From assembly GCF_900231165.1 (NCBI RefSeq), contig NZ_LT960614.1, forward strand, positions 2,044,550-2,108,549: 64,000 bases of DNA, written 5' to 3'. Below, in pieces: positions 18,609-26,672 of this stretch. The notes below the pieces were generated by a model that saw only the letters and a program-made list of their open reading frames with translations, did not search any database and was not told where the DNA came from. This stretch comes from Hartmannibacter diazotrophicus (GTDB lineage Bacteria > Pseudomonadota > Alphaproteobacteria > Rhizobiales > Pleomorphomonadaceae). Positions within the stretch are counted from its first letter, which is position 1. The number at the start of each line of letters is the position of its first letter. A program made the translations under genes and the position numbers.

Positions 18609-19046
18609 TCAGGCGGCTCCGAATTCGGCTTCGACGATGCGCAGCCGGCTGAGGAAGCCGGTCTCCGGATCGGTCCAGGACCCGACCTCGAGCTTGCCGG
18701 AAACCTCGATCTTCGCGTTCGCCTGCTCGAAGGTCTGGGCGCGGTTGAGATAGACGACGACGATATTGTCCGGCCAGTCCGCGTCGGACGAGCAGAACGG
18801 GCAGAGCGCCATCGGGATTTCGGAGAGCACGAAGAAATCCGCCTCGGCCTTGAGCGGCGGCGCCATGAAGCCCTGCATCGTGACCGGCTTGCCGTTGTTG
18901 CCCTTGACCTTGTCGGAGAATTCCAGGCCGAGGACGGAATAGGAGCTGTAGAGGTCGTCGAAGGTGAGGGCGGTTGCCGCGAATGCCGGGCGGAGCGGGA
19001 GAAGCATGGACGCTGCCGCAAGCAGCACCGAGCGGCGGTCCGGCAT
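18609..19046 (-). CDS. Exported DUF3299-like protein
   Basis: A 145-residue exported protein: MPDRRSVLLAAASMLLPLRPAFA is a signal peptide with a Tat-like arginine pair, cleaved near AFA-A. The mature part has the DUF3299 pattern, GKPVTMQGFMAPP followed by FVLSEIPMALCPFC and DNIVVVYL. The two cysteines in ALCPFCSSD could form a disulfide or bind metal. Family members commonly sit beside LolD/FtsX-type ABC genes, including the zinc-regulated Zrg clusters. Start is ATG 19046 with GGAGG upstream; a longer frame runs through a repeat and is rejected. First gene of the three-gene operon. Confidence 0.8.
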   Translation of the reverse strand: MPDRRSVLLAAASMLLPLRPAFAATALTFDDLYSSYSVLGLEFSDKVKGNNGKPVTMQGFMAPPLKAEADFFVLSEIPMALCPFCSSDADWPDNIVVVYLNRAQTFEQANAKIEVSGKLEVGSWTDPETGFLSRLRIVEAEFGAA

Positions 19047-19067
19047 CGGCCTTTTGTTTCCTCCGGT

Positions 19068-19095
19068 CATGGTCCGCGCAGGCGGACCATCCACG
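19068..19095 (+). repeat. Palindromic repeat unit, copy 1
   Basis: This 28-base sequence is repeated exactly, in inverted orientation, at 19183-19210. Each copy is itself a hairpin (TGGTCCGC arms around GCAG or CTGC). It lies in the leader of the DUF3299-ABC operon, 22 bases before the start codon. The pair could form either two small hairpins or one 28-base stem. Resembles REP/BIME-type elements. Confidence 0.75.
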
Positions 19096-19182
19096 AGAGC
19101 TGCTTGCGATGAATGTTTCCGGAGCATGCCGAAATCCTCTCGAATTCAAGAAACCAGGCGCAGCGGCATGGGCAATTGTTTT

Positions 19183-19210
19183 CGTGGATGGTCCGCCTGC
19201 GCGGACCATG
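19183..19210 (-). repeat. Palindromic repeat unit, copy 2 (inverted)
   Basis: Exact inverted copy of the 28-base unit at 19068-19095, 87 bases away. It lies between the phoA terminator and the promoter-proximal part of the DUF3299 operon. The gap between copies holds no ORF that I can support. Confidence 0.75.
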
Positions 19211-19231
19211 ACAAGACTGCAAGGCCATAGG

Positions 19232-19274
19232 ATCAAAAAAAGAAGAGGATCCCGGTGATTTCGCACCGGGATCC
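19232..19274 (-). terminator. Rho-independent terminator of the alkaline phosphatase gene
   Basis: An 11-base perfect stem (19247-19257 with 19264-19274, GGATCCCGGTG type) with a six-base loop. On the minus strand it is followed by a U-rich run (the A7 at 19235-19241 on plus). It begins 26 bases after the phoA stop, a classical intrinsic terminator. Confidence 0.88.
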
Positions 19275-19299
19275 AGTCTGACGCAAGAACGCTTCTTGC

Positions 19300-21045
19300 T
19301 TACATCTTCACGTCGGGAGCGAGCGCGAAGGCATCGGCCAGAACGCGGTAGACGTCGCTCTGCTCCATGTAGCCCTTGAACTCGTCCGCGCCCGGGCCGG
19401 TCGCCTGGAGGACGACGTCGTCGACCGTGTGGGCCGCCGTGTCGCCGCTGCGCGGAATGTTGCCGACGCGCAGGACCGCGCCAGGAACGTCCTTGTAGGC
19501 TTCGTTGGCGACATAGTTGCCGTCGGCATCCTTCACGGCCGGCTCGAACGGGCCATCCATCTTCGGACGGAAGGTCTCGTAGTAGTCGGGGAAGTTGCCG
19601 GAGAACATCGCGAGGCGACGCGAAACGTCGATCTTGTCCGGGTAACCGTCGCCATTCGCGTCGGTGTAGTTCGGGAAGCCGGCGTCGTCGTAGATGCCAA
19701 CCTTCTCGCGCATGTCGTTGCCGGGCTTTTCGTCATCGATGGTGCCGACGATCGAAACGCCATGAGTATGGTCGCCGGTGACGACGATGAGCGTGTCGGG
19801 ATGGGTCTTGGCGAACTCTTTCGCAACGCCGACCGCCTGGTCCATCTCGATGGTGTCGACGACCGCGCGGTCCCAGTCCATCGGGTGGGACATCTTGTCG
19901 ACCGAGGCGGCCTCGATCATCAGGAAGAAGCCTTCCGGGTTCTTCGAGAGCTGGTCGATGGCGGTCTTGGTCAGGTCCACGAGGCCGGGCTGGTTCGGGA
20001 ACTTCTCGACCGTGCCCTTCTTGAGGAACAGGCGGTCAAGCGCGACGTCCATGTTGCCCGTGTGGAAGAGGCCGAGCAGCTTGTCCTCGTTGCCGGCGCC
20101 GGCCGACGCGAGTTCTTCCTTGCTGGTGACGACCTTGTAGCCGGCCTTCTGGAACTCGTCGATGTAGTTGTGGTCGTCCTTGCGCTTGGAGCCGGGAATG
20201 TCCTTGCCAAGGAAATAGGCCGAGCCGCCGCCGAGGATGACGTCCGGCTTGGTGTCGAGGAACATGCCGGCGATCGCGGCCTTCTCGCCGCGCTTGCGGG
20301 TGTGGGCGATGACGGCCGCCGGGGTGGCGTCCTCGATCTCGGCGGTGGAGACGACGCCGATCGACTTCTTGGTCGTGCGGCGCAGGGCTTCGGCGATCGT
20401 CTCGACCTTCGGATCGTCCATGGCGTCCTTGGTGCGGTCGGCGTAGACGCCGAGGGCATTCACGCGCGACTTGTGGCCGGTCATGTAGGCCGACATGGTG
20501 TTGGCGCTGTCGGTGGCGATCGAATGGGTCGACGACGTGCCGATGAAGGCCATGTGGTCGAGATCGTCCATGTTGAGGCGGCCGTCGGCCTTACCCTCGG
20601 TCATGCCCTTGGACATGATGCGGGCCGCCGTGCGGTGGGCGACCGAAAGGCCGTCGCCGACGATGAAGATGATGTTCTTCGCCTTGGGCTCGGCCGGAGT
20701 GGCGTAGACGTCCCAGGTGACGGACTTGACGTCGTCGCCGGCCTTCGCCTCGATCGTGTAGCTGCCGGCTTCCTTGACGACCACGTCGCGGGCGATCACG
20801 GCCGAGGCATCGACATCGCCGTCCTTGGCGTTGAAGGTCAGGTCCTTGCCGATCACGTCCTTGGCAGGCTTGCCGTTGATGGTGATGGTGACGTCTTCCG
20901 GCTTGACGGTGGCGTCGAACTCGACCTTGAAGTCAAAGGGCGAGTCCGCCAGGATCGTGGCGCGATCAAGCGGATAAACGGTCGCGGCGTGGGCCGCGCC
21001 GGCGAGGCAGGTGGTCGCCACGAGGGCGGCAGTCAGAAGGCGCAT
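19300..21045 (-). CDS. Alkaline phosphatase, PhoA type with N-terminal Ig-like domain
   Basis: A 581-residue periplasmic phosphomonoesterase. Signal peptide of 20 residues (ends AGAAHA), then an Ig-like domain of about 95 residues (ADSPFDFKVEFDATVKPEDVTITING), then the catalytic domain: metal-binding Asp131 in FIVGDGLS, nucleophile Ser180 in SIATDSANTMSAY, and metal ligands in VTGDHTHGVS near the end. It should bind two Zn and one Mg and release phosphate from organic phosphate esters. Longer than E. coli PhoA because of the extra N-terminal domain. A GGGGAGAG site precedes ATG 21045 and a PHO-box-like repeat lies upstream. Monocistronic with its own terminator. Confidence 0.92.
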   Translation of the reverse strand: MRLLTAALVATTCLAGAAHAATVYPLDRATILADSPFDFKVEFDATVKPEDVTITINGKPAKDVIGKDLTFNAKDGDVDASAVIARDVVVKEAGSYTIEAKAGDDVKSVTWDVYATPAEPKAKNIIFIVGDGLSVAHRTAARIMSKGMTEGKADGRLNMDDLDHMAFIGTSSTHSIATDSANTMSAYMTGHKSRVNALGVYADRTKDAMDDPKVETIAEALRRTTKKSIGVVSTAEIEDATPAAVIAHTRKRGEKAAIAGMFLDTKPDVILGGGSAYFLGKDIPGSKRKDDHNYIDEFQKAGYKVVTSKEELASAGAGNEDKLLGLFHTGNMDVALDRLFLKKGTVEKFPNQPGLVDLTKTAIDQLSKNPEGFFLMIEAASVDKMSHPMDWDRAVVDTIEMDQAVGVAKEFAKTHPDTLIVVTGDHTHGVSIVGTIDDEKPGNDMREKVGIYDDAGFPNYTDANGDGYPDKIDVSRRLAMFSGNFPDYYETFRPKMDGPFEPAVKDADGNYVANEAYKDVPGAVLRVGNIPRSGDTAAHTVDDVVLQATGPGADEFKGYMEQSDVYRVLADAFALAPDVKM

Positions 21046-21088
21046 TGGTCTCTCCCCGTTTCAGGAATGCCAAAGCGGCTTAGGGCTG

Positions 21089-21121
21089 CTGCATGTCAGT
21101 GCGATGAAGCTTCCATGACGA
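21089..21121 (-). promoter_or_regulatory. PHO-box-like triple 11-base repeat
   Basis: Reading the minus strand, three consecutive 11-base units begin TCGTCAT, GCTTCAT and CTGACAT, each followed by four variable bases. This is the periodicity and core of PhoB sites (CTGTCAT-N4). They lie 45-76 bases before the alkaline phosphatase start, a suitable place for phosphate-starvation activation. Individual units match only 4 to 6 of 7 positions, so confidence is moderate. Confidence 0.5.
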
Positions 21122-21194
21122 TTGTCGGAATTCGCCGTCAGGAAGCGTCAGGGCGGCCTCGGCGAAGGGCCGCGCCGCCAACTGGCGCTCTTGC

Positions 21195-21524
21195 CTAACC
21201 GGATTTTGGTCGAGCGAGCCGGCGAAGGTTCGAGGATGTGTGCGTGCGCAGGGATTTGACCGCGGCGCCGACGACCCGCTCGGGCGATGCCCCGGTGATC
21301 GCGGCGCTTCCGGCCGCCATTGCCGCCTGGGCGAAGGCCGGCGGCTTTTCGGAAATCATGCGCCTCGCCTCGCCCGCAGGCATCTGCCACATGCCGGCGA
21401 AGCTGGCGAGGCGCAGGCCGATGACCATCTGCGACTCAAAGGCGAGACGGGCGACGTCGAGGTTGCTCTGCCAGTAGGTGTGGAAAGGAAGCGGAGTGAA
21501 GACCTTGTATGCACGGTTCTTCAT
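21195..21524 (-). CDS. Small phasin/antifreeze-annotated family protein
   Basis: A 109-residue protein beginning MKNRAYKVFTPLPFHTYWQSN at ATG 21524, with a GGAG element upstream; the longer frame is not supported. The core VIGLRLASFAGMW..A..EARRMISEKPPAFAQAAMAA resembles the small proteins of Hyphomicrobiales often labelled 'antifreeze protein', whose helical pattern is phasin-like. A role at polyhydroxyalkanoate granules or in membrane association is possible but unproven. Downstream of gabD on the same strand, separated by a 12-base stem-loop, so possibly co-transcribed at low level. Confidence 0.68.
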   Translation of the reverse strand: MKNRAYKVFTPLPFHTYWQSNLDVARLAFESQMVIGLRLASFAGMWQMPAGEARRMISEKPPAFAQAAMAAGSAAITGASPERVVGAAVKSLRTHTSSNLRRLARPKSG

Positions 21525-21600
21525 GGGATTGTGGCTCCAGCGCCGGGCGCATCGGTCGGCGGATGTCGGCGAGCGGCCAGCCACCCTCAACGCGGCGCAC

Positions 21601-21634
21601 GCCGTTTGGTTGCAAAGTCTGACAACCAAACGGC
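21601..21634 (-). terminator. Stem-loop after gabD
   Basis: A 12-base perfect stem, GCCGTTTGGTTG (21601-21612) with CAACCAAACGGC (21623-21634), and a ten-base loop, beginning 57 bases after the gabD stop on the minus strand. No U run follows, so it may attenuate read-through into the phasin-like gene instead of ending transcription outright. Confidence 0.6.
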
Positions 21635-21690
21635 GGAGCCATGGCGGGACCCGCCGCAGATCGACCTGATGGACGGCGGCTCCCGGAACG

Positions 21691-23139
21691 TCAAAGTCCC
21701 ATGCAGAGATATTTGATCTCCAGATAGTCCTCGATGCCGTATTTCGAGCCTTCGCGGCCAAGGCCCGACTGTTTGACACCACCGAAGGGGGCCTCGGCCG
21801 TGGAAATCAGCCCGGTGTTGATGCCGACGATGCCGTATTCCAGCTTCTCGGCCACCCGCCAGACGCGGCCGATGTCGCGCGAGTAGAAATAGGAGGCGAG
21901 GCCGAATTCGGTGTCGTTGGCAAGGCGGATGACGTCGGCCTCCGTCTCGAACCTGATCAGAGGGGCGAGCGGTCCGAAGGTCTCCTCCCGCGAGACGATC
22001 ATCTCCGGCGTCACGTCGACGACGACAGCCGGGGACATGAAGTTGCCGCCAAGCGACTCGCCACCGGTCAGAACCCTGGCGCCCTTGGCCTTGGCGTCGT
22101 CGAGGTGCTCGTTGACTTTCTTCACCGCCTTTTCGTCGATCAGCGGACCGAGCGCCACGCCTTCGTCGAAGCCATTGCCCGTCTTCAGTTGGGAGACCGC
22201 CGCCACCAGCTTTTCGGCGAATTCGTCGTAGACCTTGGCCTGGACGTAAATGCGGTTGGCGCAGACGCAGGTCTGGCCGTTGTTGCGGAACTTGGCGATG
22301 ATCGCGCCTTCCACCGCCTTGTCGATCTCCGCGTCGTCGAAGACGATGAAGGGTGCGTTGCCGCCTAGCTCCAGCGAGAGCTTCTTGATCGTGTCCGCGC
22401 TCTGGCGCATCAGCAGCCGGCCGATCTGGGTGGAGCCGGTGAAGGTCAGCTTCTGGACGATCTCGCTGGAGGTCATCACGCCGCCGATGGTGGCCGCGTC
22501 TCCGGTCACGACGTTGAGGACGCCCGGCGGCAGGCCGGCTTCCTCTGCCAGCACCGCCATCGCCAGCATCGAGTAGGGTGTCTGGGCCGCCGGCTTGCAG
22601 ACCATGGTGCAGCCCGCCGCAAGCGCCGGACCGGCCTTGCGCGCCAGCATGGCGTTCGGGAAGTTCCACGGCGTGATCGCGGCGACAACGCCGATCGGCT
22701 GCTTGATCGTTACGATCCGCTTGTCGCCCCACGGCGAGGGAATGGTGTCGCCGTAGACGCGCCGGGCCTCCTCGGCGAACCACTCGATGAAGCTTGCGCC
22801 ATAGGCGACCTCGCCTTTGGCTTCGGCCAGCGGCTTGCCCTGTTCAGCAGTCATGATGCGGCCGAGGTCGTCCTGGTGGGCCATCATGAGGTCGGCCCAG
22901 CGCTTCAGGATCGTCGCACGCTCCTTGGCGCTGCGTCCGGCCCAGTCGGGAAAGGCCGCGGCGGCCGCATCGATCGCGCGCTCGGTTTCGGCCGCGCCCA
23001 TGCGCGGCATGGTGCCGAGGACCTCGTCGGTTGCCGGATCGGTGACATTCTCCGTCTGGCCGCTGTCCGCATCGACCCAGGCGCCTCCAATGAAGGCCTG
23101 CTGGCGAAAGAGGTCCGGCTTTTTCAGATGCTTGATCAT
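21691..23139 (-). CDS. gabD: NAD(P)-dependent succinate-semialdehyde dehydrogenase
   Basis: A 482-residue aldehyde dehydrogenase. The general base Glu257 is in [10 protein letters not shown] and the nucleophile Cys291 in [10 protein letters not shown], with a second Cys two residues later as in GabD enzymes. The cofactor site ITPWNFP and TGST are in place, and length and the [10 protein letters not shown] segment agree with GabD. Oxidises succinic semialdehyde to succinate at the end of the GABA shunt. No gabT is adjacent. Starts at ATG 23139. Cytosolic. Related aldehyde dehydrogenases with other substrates cannot be fully excluded. Confidence 0.88.
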   Translation of the reverse strand: MIKHLKKPDLFRQQAFIGGAWVDADSGQTENVTDPATDEVLGTMPRMGAAETERAIDAAAAAFPDWAGRSAKERATILKRWADLMMAHQDDLGRIMTAEQGKPLAEAKGEVAYGASFIEWFAEEARRVYGDTIPSPWGDKRIVTIKQPIGVVAAITPWNFPNAMLARKAGPALAAGCTMVCKPAAQTPYSMLAMAVLAEEAGLPPGVLNVVTGDAATIGGVMTSSEIVQKLTFTGSTQIGRLLMRQSADTIKKLSLELGGNAPFIVFDDAEIDKAVEGAIIAKFRNNGQTCVCANRIYVQAKVYDEFAEKLVAAVSQLKTGNGFDEGVALGPLIDEKAVKKVNEHLDDAKAKGARVLTGGESLGGNFMSPAVVVDVTPEMIVSREETFGPLAPLIRFETEADVIRLANDTEFGLASYFYSRDIGRVWRVAEKLEYGIVGINTGLISTAEAPFGGVKQSGLGREGSKYGIEDYLEIKYLCMGL

Positions 23140-23454
23140 GACACGTCTCGTTCTGCTGCGTCGTCTGTAGCGGGTTGGCGGAACGGATCACGGCCCGCCG
23201 CGAACTTCAAGTGCCCATGCACGGGAAGTACAGCCGTCAGCGCTCCGGCCAACGCCGTCATACGCATTTCTGTCTATGGCGATTGCGCTGCGAAGACGGT
23301 CGTTCGACAGCAACTCCCGCCTAACGTGCCGACATCCTCCCTGAAAGAGCCGGCCGTCATGGTCCGGCAAGACGGGAGGATCCCCCTTCCATGAAGCGTG
23401 GGATGCGGCAACCTCGCCGGCGCAGGCCGGGCGACAAGTTCAAGGCAGGTCCAT
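23140..23454. other. Divergent promoter region gabD / cytochrome b561, no gene
   Basis: This 315-base gap must hold the promoters for leftward gabD and the rightward cytochrome gene. A short frame from ATG 23391 has a good GGGAGG site but runs out of phase through the cytochrome gene and is not supported. I see no clear operator. Confidence 0.5.
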
Positions 23455-23949
23455 ATGACGAATACCAGACGGCTGGGTTATTCGGGGCTTCAGATTTTCC
23501 TTCACTGGTCCATCGCGGCCTGTGTGCTGTTCCAGTTGATCTTCGGCGAGAGCATGACCGAACTGGTCGACGCCCATGAAGAAGGCGAGGCGGTCGGCGC
23601 CAACGATCAATTGATGGGATCGCTGCACTACTGGGTTGGCATCGCGATTCTTGTGCTGGTCGGGCTGCGTATCATTCTGCGTCTCAGCCGTGGGGCTCCA
23701 GAGCCGTCCGGCGCCAGCGGGCCGCAGGTTCTGCTCGCCAAGCTGGCGCATCTCGCCTTCTACGTCCTTCTCGTTCTCGCTCCGGTCCTCGGCCTTGCCG
23801 CCTATTATCTCGGCGATCCCTGGGGCGACATCCACACGCTGGTAAAGCCGGCCTTCATTGTGCTCATCGCTCTCCATGTGGCTGGTGCCCTCTTTCATCA
23901 GTTCTGGCTGCGTGATGGAACGCTGACGCGCATGACTCGCGCCGGATAA
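23455..23949 (+). CDS. Cytochrome b561
   Basis: A 164-residue four-helix membrane cytochrome of the bacterial b561/CybB family. Conserved haem-ligand histidines appear in QIFLHWSIAAC near residue 15, LHYWVGIAIL near 60, and in the last helices (LAHLAFYVLL; LIALHVAGALFHQFWLRDGTLTRM, the family ending). It probably passes electrons from ubiquinol to a periplasmic acceptor; superoxide:ubiquinone activity is described for E. coli CybB. ATG 23455 is preceded by AAGGCAGG. Followed by a strong intrinsic terminator. Confidence 0.9.
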   Translation: MTNTRRLGYSGLQIFLHWSIAACVLFQLIFGESMTELVDAHEEGEAVGANDQLMGSLHYWVGIAILVLVGLRIILRLSRGAPEPSGASGPQVLLAKLAHLAFYVLLVLAPVLGLAAYYLGDPWGDIHTLVKPAFIVLIALHVAGALFHQFWLRDGTLTRMTRAG

Positions 23950-23973
23950 AGAGAAGGTAAAGTATAAATTGAG

Positions 23974-24016
23974 CGGACAGCCGAAAGAATGATTTCGGTT
24001 GTCCGTATTTTATTTG
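23974..24016 (+). terminator. Rho-independent terminator of the cytochrome b561 gene
   Basis: A 13-base stem with one G-U pair (CGGACAGCCGAAA at 23974-23986 with TTTCGGTTGTCCG at 23993-24005) and a six-base loop, followed by TATTTTATTTG. It lies 25 bases after the stop codon. Confidence 0.88.
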
Positions 24017-24112
24017 TAACTACATGGAAATAATAAGTAAAAATCATCAATTTAACAATTTATTCATGAACGAAGACCATATGGGTATTTGCAGTCAAAA
24101 GGGAGATCTGCA

Positions 24113-24298
24113 ATGTCCATATCATCCGTATCCTCTTCGGCGACCATGGCCGCCACGCTGAAGGCCCAGTTCCAGTCGCAGGCGGCATCAACATCCAACA
24201 AGGTCGATGCCGACGGCGACTTCGATGGTGATGTTTCCGACACCCCCCAAGCCGCCCTCGCGGAAGGCGTCGGACAGCTCGTCGACGAAACGGCCTGA
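24113..24298 (+). CDS. Small Ser/Ala-rich protein with an acidic EF-loop-like segment
   Basis: A 61-residue protein from ATG 24113 with GGGAG seven bases upstream, in an AT-rich region well separated from its neighbours. The N-terminal 35 residues are Ser/Ala/Thr/Gln-rich; the segment KVDADGDFDGD resembles a calcium-binding EF-hand loop, followed by an amphipathic end (ALAEGVGQLVDETA). No signal peptide. I do not recognise a family. The ribosome site, isolated position and non-overlapping frame argue that it is real. Confidence 0.6.
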   Translation: MSISSVSSSATMAATLKAQFQSQAASTSNKVDADGDFDGDVSDTPQAALAEGVGQLVDETA

Positions 24299-24532
24299 AG
24301 CCGTCGGCCTTTGCGGTCGGCGGGTGGCGACACCGCGCGGGGAGGCGGGATCGACAAATCCCGCAATACGCTCGGTGCCGGCTGTCCGCCGGCCGCGTCC
24401 GGGCTGCAGGAAAATTCGGCGTCCGGGGAGTGGCCTAGCCTCTGTCCCGCATGCTACAGGCAGGAGTTGGTTCCAAGGGCACCTGAGTGGCGCCTTGGCA
24501 GTCTCTGGCCCGTTACAGCTTCGGAATTACGT

Positions 24533-24916
24533 TTGTCACCGCTTCACCTTCTTCTGGTTGCCCTTGGCGGAGCGATCGGCGCCACCGGTCGCCATCTGCT
24601 CGGCATCGCCGTCATGCGACTCGTCGGGCCGGGCTTTCCCTGGGGAACCTTTGCCGCCAACGTCATCGGCTCCTTTGTCATGGGCGCCTTCATCGAGCTC
24701 TGGGCCCTGAAATTCGGCGGCGCGCAGCCAATCCGCCTCTTCGTCGCCGTCGGCATGCTCGGCGGTTTCACGACCTTTTCTTCCTTTTCGCTCGACGCGG
24801 TGACACTCTACGAGCGCGGTGCGATGCTGCCGGCCGCCGGCTATGTGCTGGGGTCGGTCGTCGCCTCGCTCGCCGCGTTGTTTGCCGGCCTTGCCATTGT
24901 GAGGGCCCTAGCATGA
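24533..24916 (+). CDS. crcB: Fluoride exporter CrcB/Fluc
   Basis: A 127-residue membrane protein with four helices that functions as a dual-topology dimer channel expelling fluoride. Family motifs are GGAIGATGRHLLG near the N terminus, GTFAANVIGSFVMG, GGFTTFSSFSLDAV (the Phe-box and polar track) and a C-terminal helix. Start is uncertain: TTG 24533 gives the usual length; the frame is open upstream to ATG 24311 but that extension is not CrcB-like. No crcB-type riboswitch is apparent upstream. Its stop overlaps rluC by four bases, a pairing I recall as conserved in Hyphomicrobiales. Confidence 0.85.
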   Translation: MSPLHLLLVALGGAIGATGRHLLGIAVMRLVGPGFPWGTFAANVIGSFVMGAFIELWALKFGGAQPIRLFVAVGMLGGFTTFSSFSLDAVTLYERGAMLPAAGYVLGSVVASLAALFAGLAIVRALA

Positions 24917-25953
24917 GTACGCCGGTCATGAAGGTCGAGATGGTGACGGTTGGCAAAGACGAGGCCGGCATGCGCCTCGACCGCTGGTTCAAGGAGCACT
25001 ATCCCGGTCTTGGCTTCGGTCATCTGCAGAAGCTGCTGCGCTCCGGCCAGGTCCGTCTCGATGGCGGCCGGGTCAAGGCGGACAATCGCGTCCAGCCGGG
25101 CCAGGTGGTGCGCGTTCCGCCGCTGAACACCGGCGATGGCGGTCCGGCGATGTTCGATGCGTCCGGCGCGCCGATGGCACGTCCGAAGCAGGTCGCCTCG
25201 GCCAACGAGGCCGACTATCTGCGTTCCTTGCTTCTCTACGAGGACGAACATGTCTTCGTCTTCAACAAGCCCGCCGGTCTTGCCGTCCAGGGCGGTTCGG
25301 GCATGACGCGGCATATCGACGGCATGCTGGAGGCCCTGCGCGACAGGAAGGGCGTCAAGCCGCGCCTCGTCCACCGGCTCGACCGCGAGACGTCCGGCTG
25401 CCTGCTCGTCGCGCGCACCCGTCTCGCCGCCTCGACGCTGGCCCGAACCTTCCAGACCCGCTCGGCGCGCAAGATCTATTGGGCGCTCGTCTATTCGGTG
25501 CCGAAGCCGCGGCAGGGCAAGATTTCCTCCTATCTCAAGAAAGAGGCGACACCCGACGGCGAGATGATGCGTGTGGCGCGTCACGGCGAGAAGGATGCTC
25601 AGCACGCGGTGACCTATTATTCGACCGTCGAGGCGGTGGCGCAGAAATTTGCCTGGCTGACGCTGAAGCCGGTCACGGGACGTACCCACCAGCTTCGCGT
25701 CCACCTGCAGTCGATCGGCCATCCGATCATCGGCGATCCGCGCTATTTCGACATCGAGAACTATGAATTTCCCGGCGGCATTCAGAACCGCCTGCATCTG
25801 CTTGCCCGCCGTCTGACAATTCCGCACCCGGCCGGCGGTGGATCGATCGACGTGACGGCGCCCCTGCCGCCCCACATGCTGCAAAGCTGGAACAGCTTTG
25901 GCCTTGATATCGAGGACCTCGACAAGGCCGATCCCAAGTTCCCGGAAGATTGA
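24913..25953 (+). CDS. rluC: RluC/RluD-type 23S rRNA pseudouridine synthase
   Basis: A 346-residue enzyme. Residues about 15-70 form an S4 RNA-binding domain (AGMRLDRWFKEHYPGL, LLRSGQVRLDGGRV). The catalytic domain has RLVHRLDRETSGCLL with catalytic Asp157, the NKPAGLAVQGG strand and GRTHQLRVHL. Converts specific uridines of 23S rRNA to pseudouridine, in E. coli RluC at 955, 2504 and 2580. ATG 24913 overlaps the crcB stop. RluC versus RluD cannot be settled by eye. Confidence 0.9.
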   Translation: MSTPVMKVEMVTVGKDEAGMRLDRWFKEHYPGLGFGHLQKLLRSGQVRLDGGRVKADNRVQPGQVVRVPPLNTGDGGPAMFDASGAPMARPKQVASANEADYLRSLLLYEDEHVFVFNKPAGLAVQGGSGMTRHIDGMLEALRDRKGVKPRLVHRLDRETSGCLLVARTRLAASTLARTFQTRSARKIYWALVYSVPKPRQGKISSYLKKEATPDGEMMRVARHGEKDAQHAVTYYSTVEAVAQKFAWLTLKPVTGRTHQLRVHLQSIGHPIIGDPRYFDIENYEFPGGIQNRLHLLARRLTIPHPAGGGSIDVTAPLPPHMLQSWNSFGLDIEDLDKADPKFPED

Positions 25954-26133
25954 TCAAGAATGTTTGAGCGCCGGTGGGTGCGACGCTATGTCGTGCCCGC
26001 CCATGCAGGCGTTGCACCGGAAACCCGACGGCGTTACTCATCTCACCAGTCTGCGTCTGGCGCGTGTCTCGCAAGCGTCCAGCAGATCAAAACGCAGCGG
26101 AGTACGGACATCGGTCCAAGGAGGATACCAGCC

Positions 26134-26670
26134 ATGAAAACCCTTTTCGCAGCTCTTGTGGCCGGTCTTGTGGCGTTTATGCCCATGACCGCCTCGGCGC
26201 ACGGTCCGACTCGTCAGAAGGTCACCGAAACCGTCGAGATCAATGCGCCCGCCGACAAGGTCTGGGCTGTGGTCAGCAATTTTCAGGACATGAGCTGGCA
26301 TCCGGCCGTCGAGAAGACGGAAGGCGAGGGCGGCAGCGAGATCGGCGCGACCCGCAAGCTGACGCTGAAGGGCGGCGGCGTGCTGGAAGAAGGTCTGGAG
26401 AAATTCGACGCCGCCAAGATGATGCTCTTCTACCGTCTCGAAAAGGACGACGTGGCGGTGCTGCCCGTGACCAACTATTCCTCGCGTATCACCGTGAAGG
26501 ATCTCGGTGGCGACAAGTCCGAGGTGACCTGGTGGGGCGCCTTCTACCGCGGCTATCCGAACAACGACCCGCCGCCGGAACTGAACGACGAGGCGGCCAT
26601 CAACGCCGTGACCGGCGTCTACAAGTCCGGTCTCGAGGCGCTGAAGGCGAAGATCGAAAGCGGCAGCTGA
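26134..26670 (+). CDS. Exported SRPBCC/MxaD-like protein
   Basis: A 178-residue periplasmic protein with a 22-residue signal peptide (ends ASA-HGP) and a START-like SRPBCC fold: VTETVEINAPADKVWAVVSNF, MSWHPAVEKTEGEG and EVTWWGAFYRGYPNNDPP. The composition and the periplasmic form match MxaD, an accessory of methanol dehydrogenase in methylotrophs. AAGGAGG lies at the expected distance before ATG 26134. A beta-propeller gene follows after 2 bases. No methanol dehydrogenase gene is in the window, so the role is inferred from the family only. Confidence 0.8.
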   Translation: MKTLFAALVAGLVAFMPMTASAHGPTRQKVTETVEINAPADKVWAVVSNFQDMSWHPAVEKTEGEGGSEIGATRKLTLKGGGVLEEGLEKFDAAKMMLFYRLEKDDVAVLPVTNYSSRITVKDLGGDKSEVTWWGAFYRGYPNNDPPPELNDEAAINAVTGVYKSGLEALKAKIESGS

Positions 26671-26672
26671 TC

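Noticed and set aside
23391-23579. Short plus-strand frame with a good GGGAGG site before cytochrome b561
   Set aside because: Runs out of phase into the cytochrome gene, whose frame has clear family motifs.
24299-24532. crcB fluoride riboswitch upstream of the fluoride exporter gene
   Set aside because: I looked for the conserved pseudoknot sequence and could not find it; only ordinary GC-rich DNA is present.
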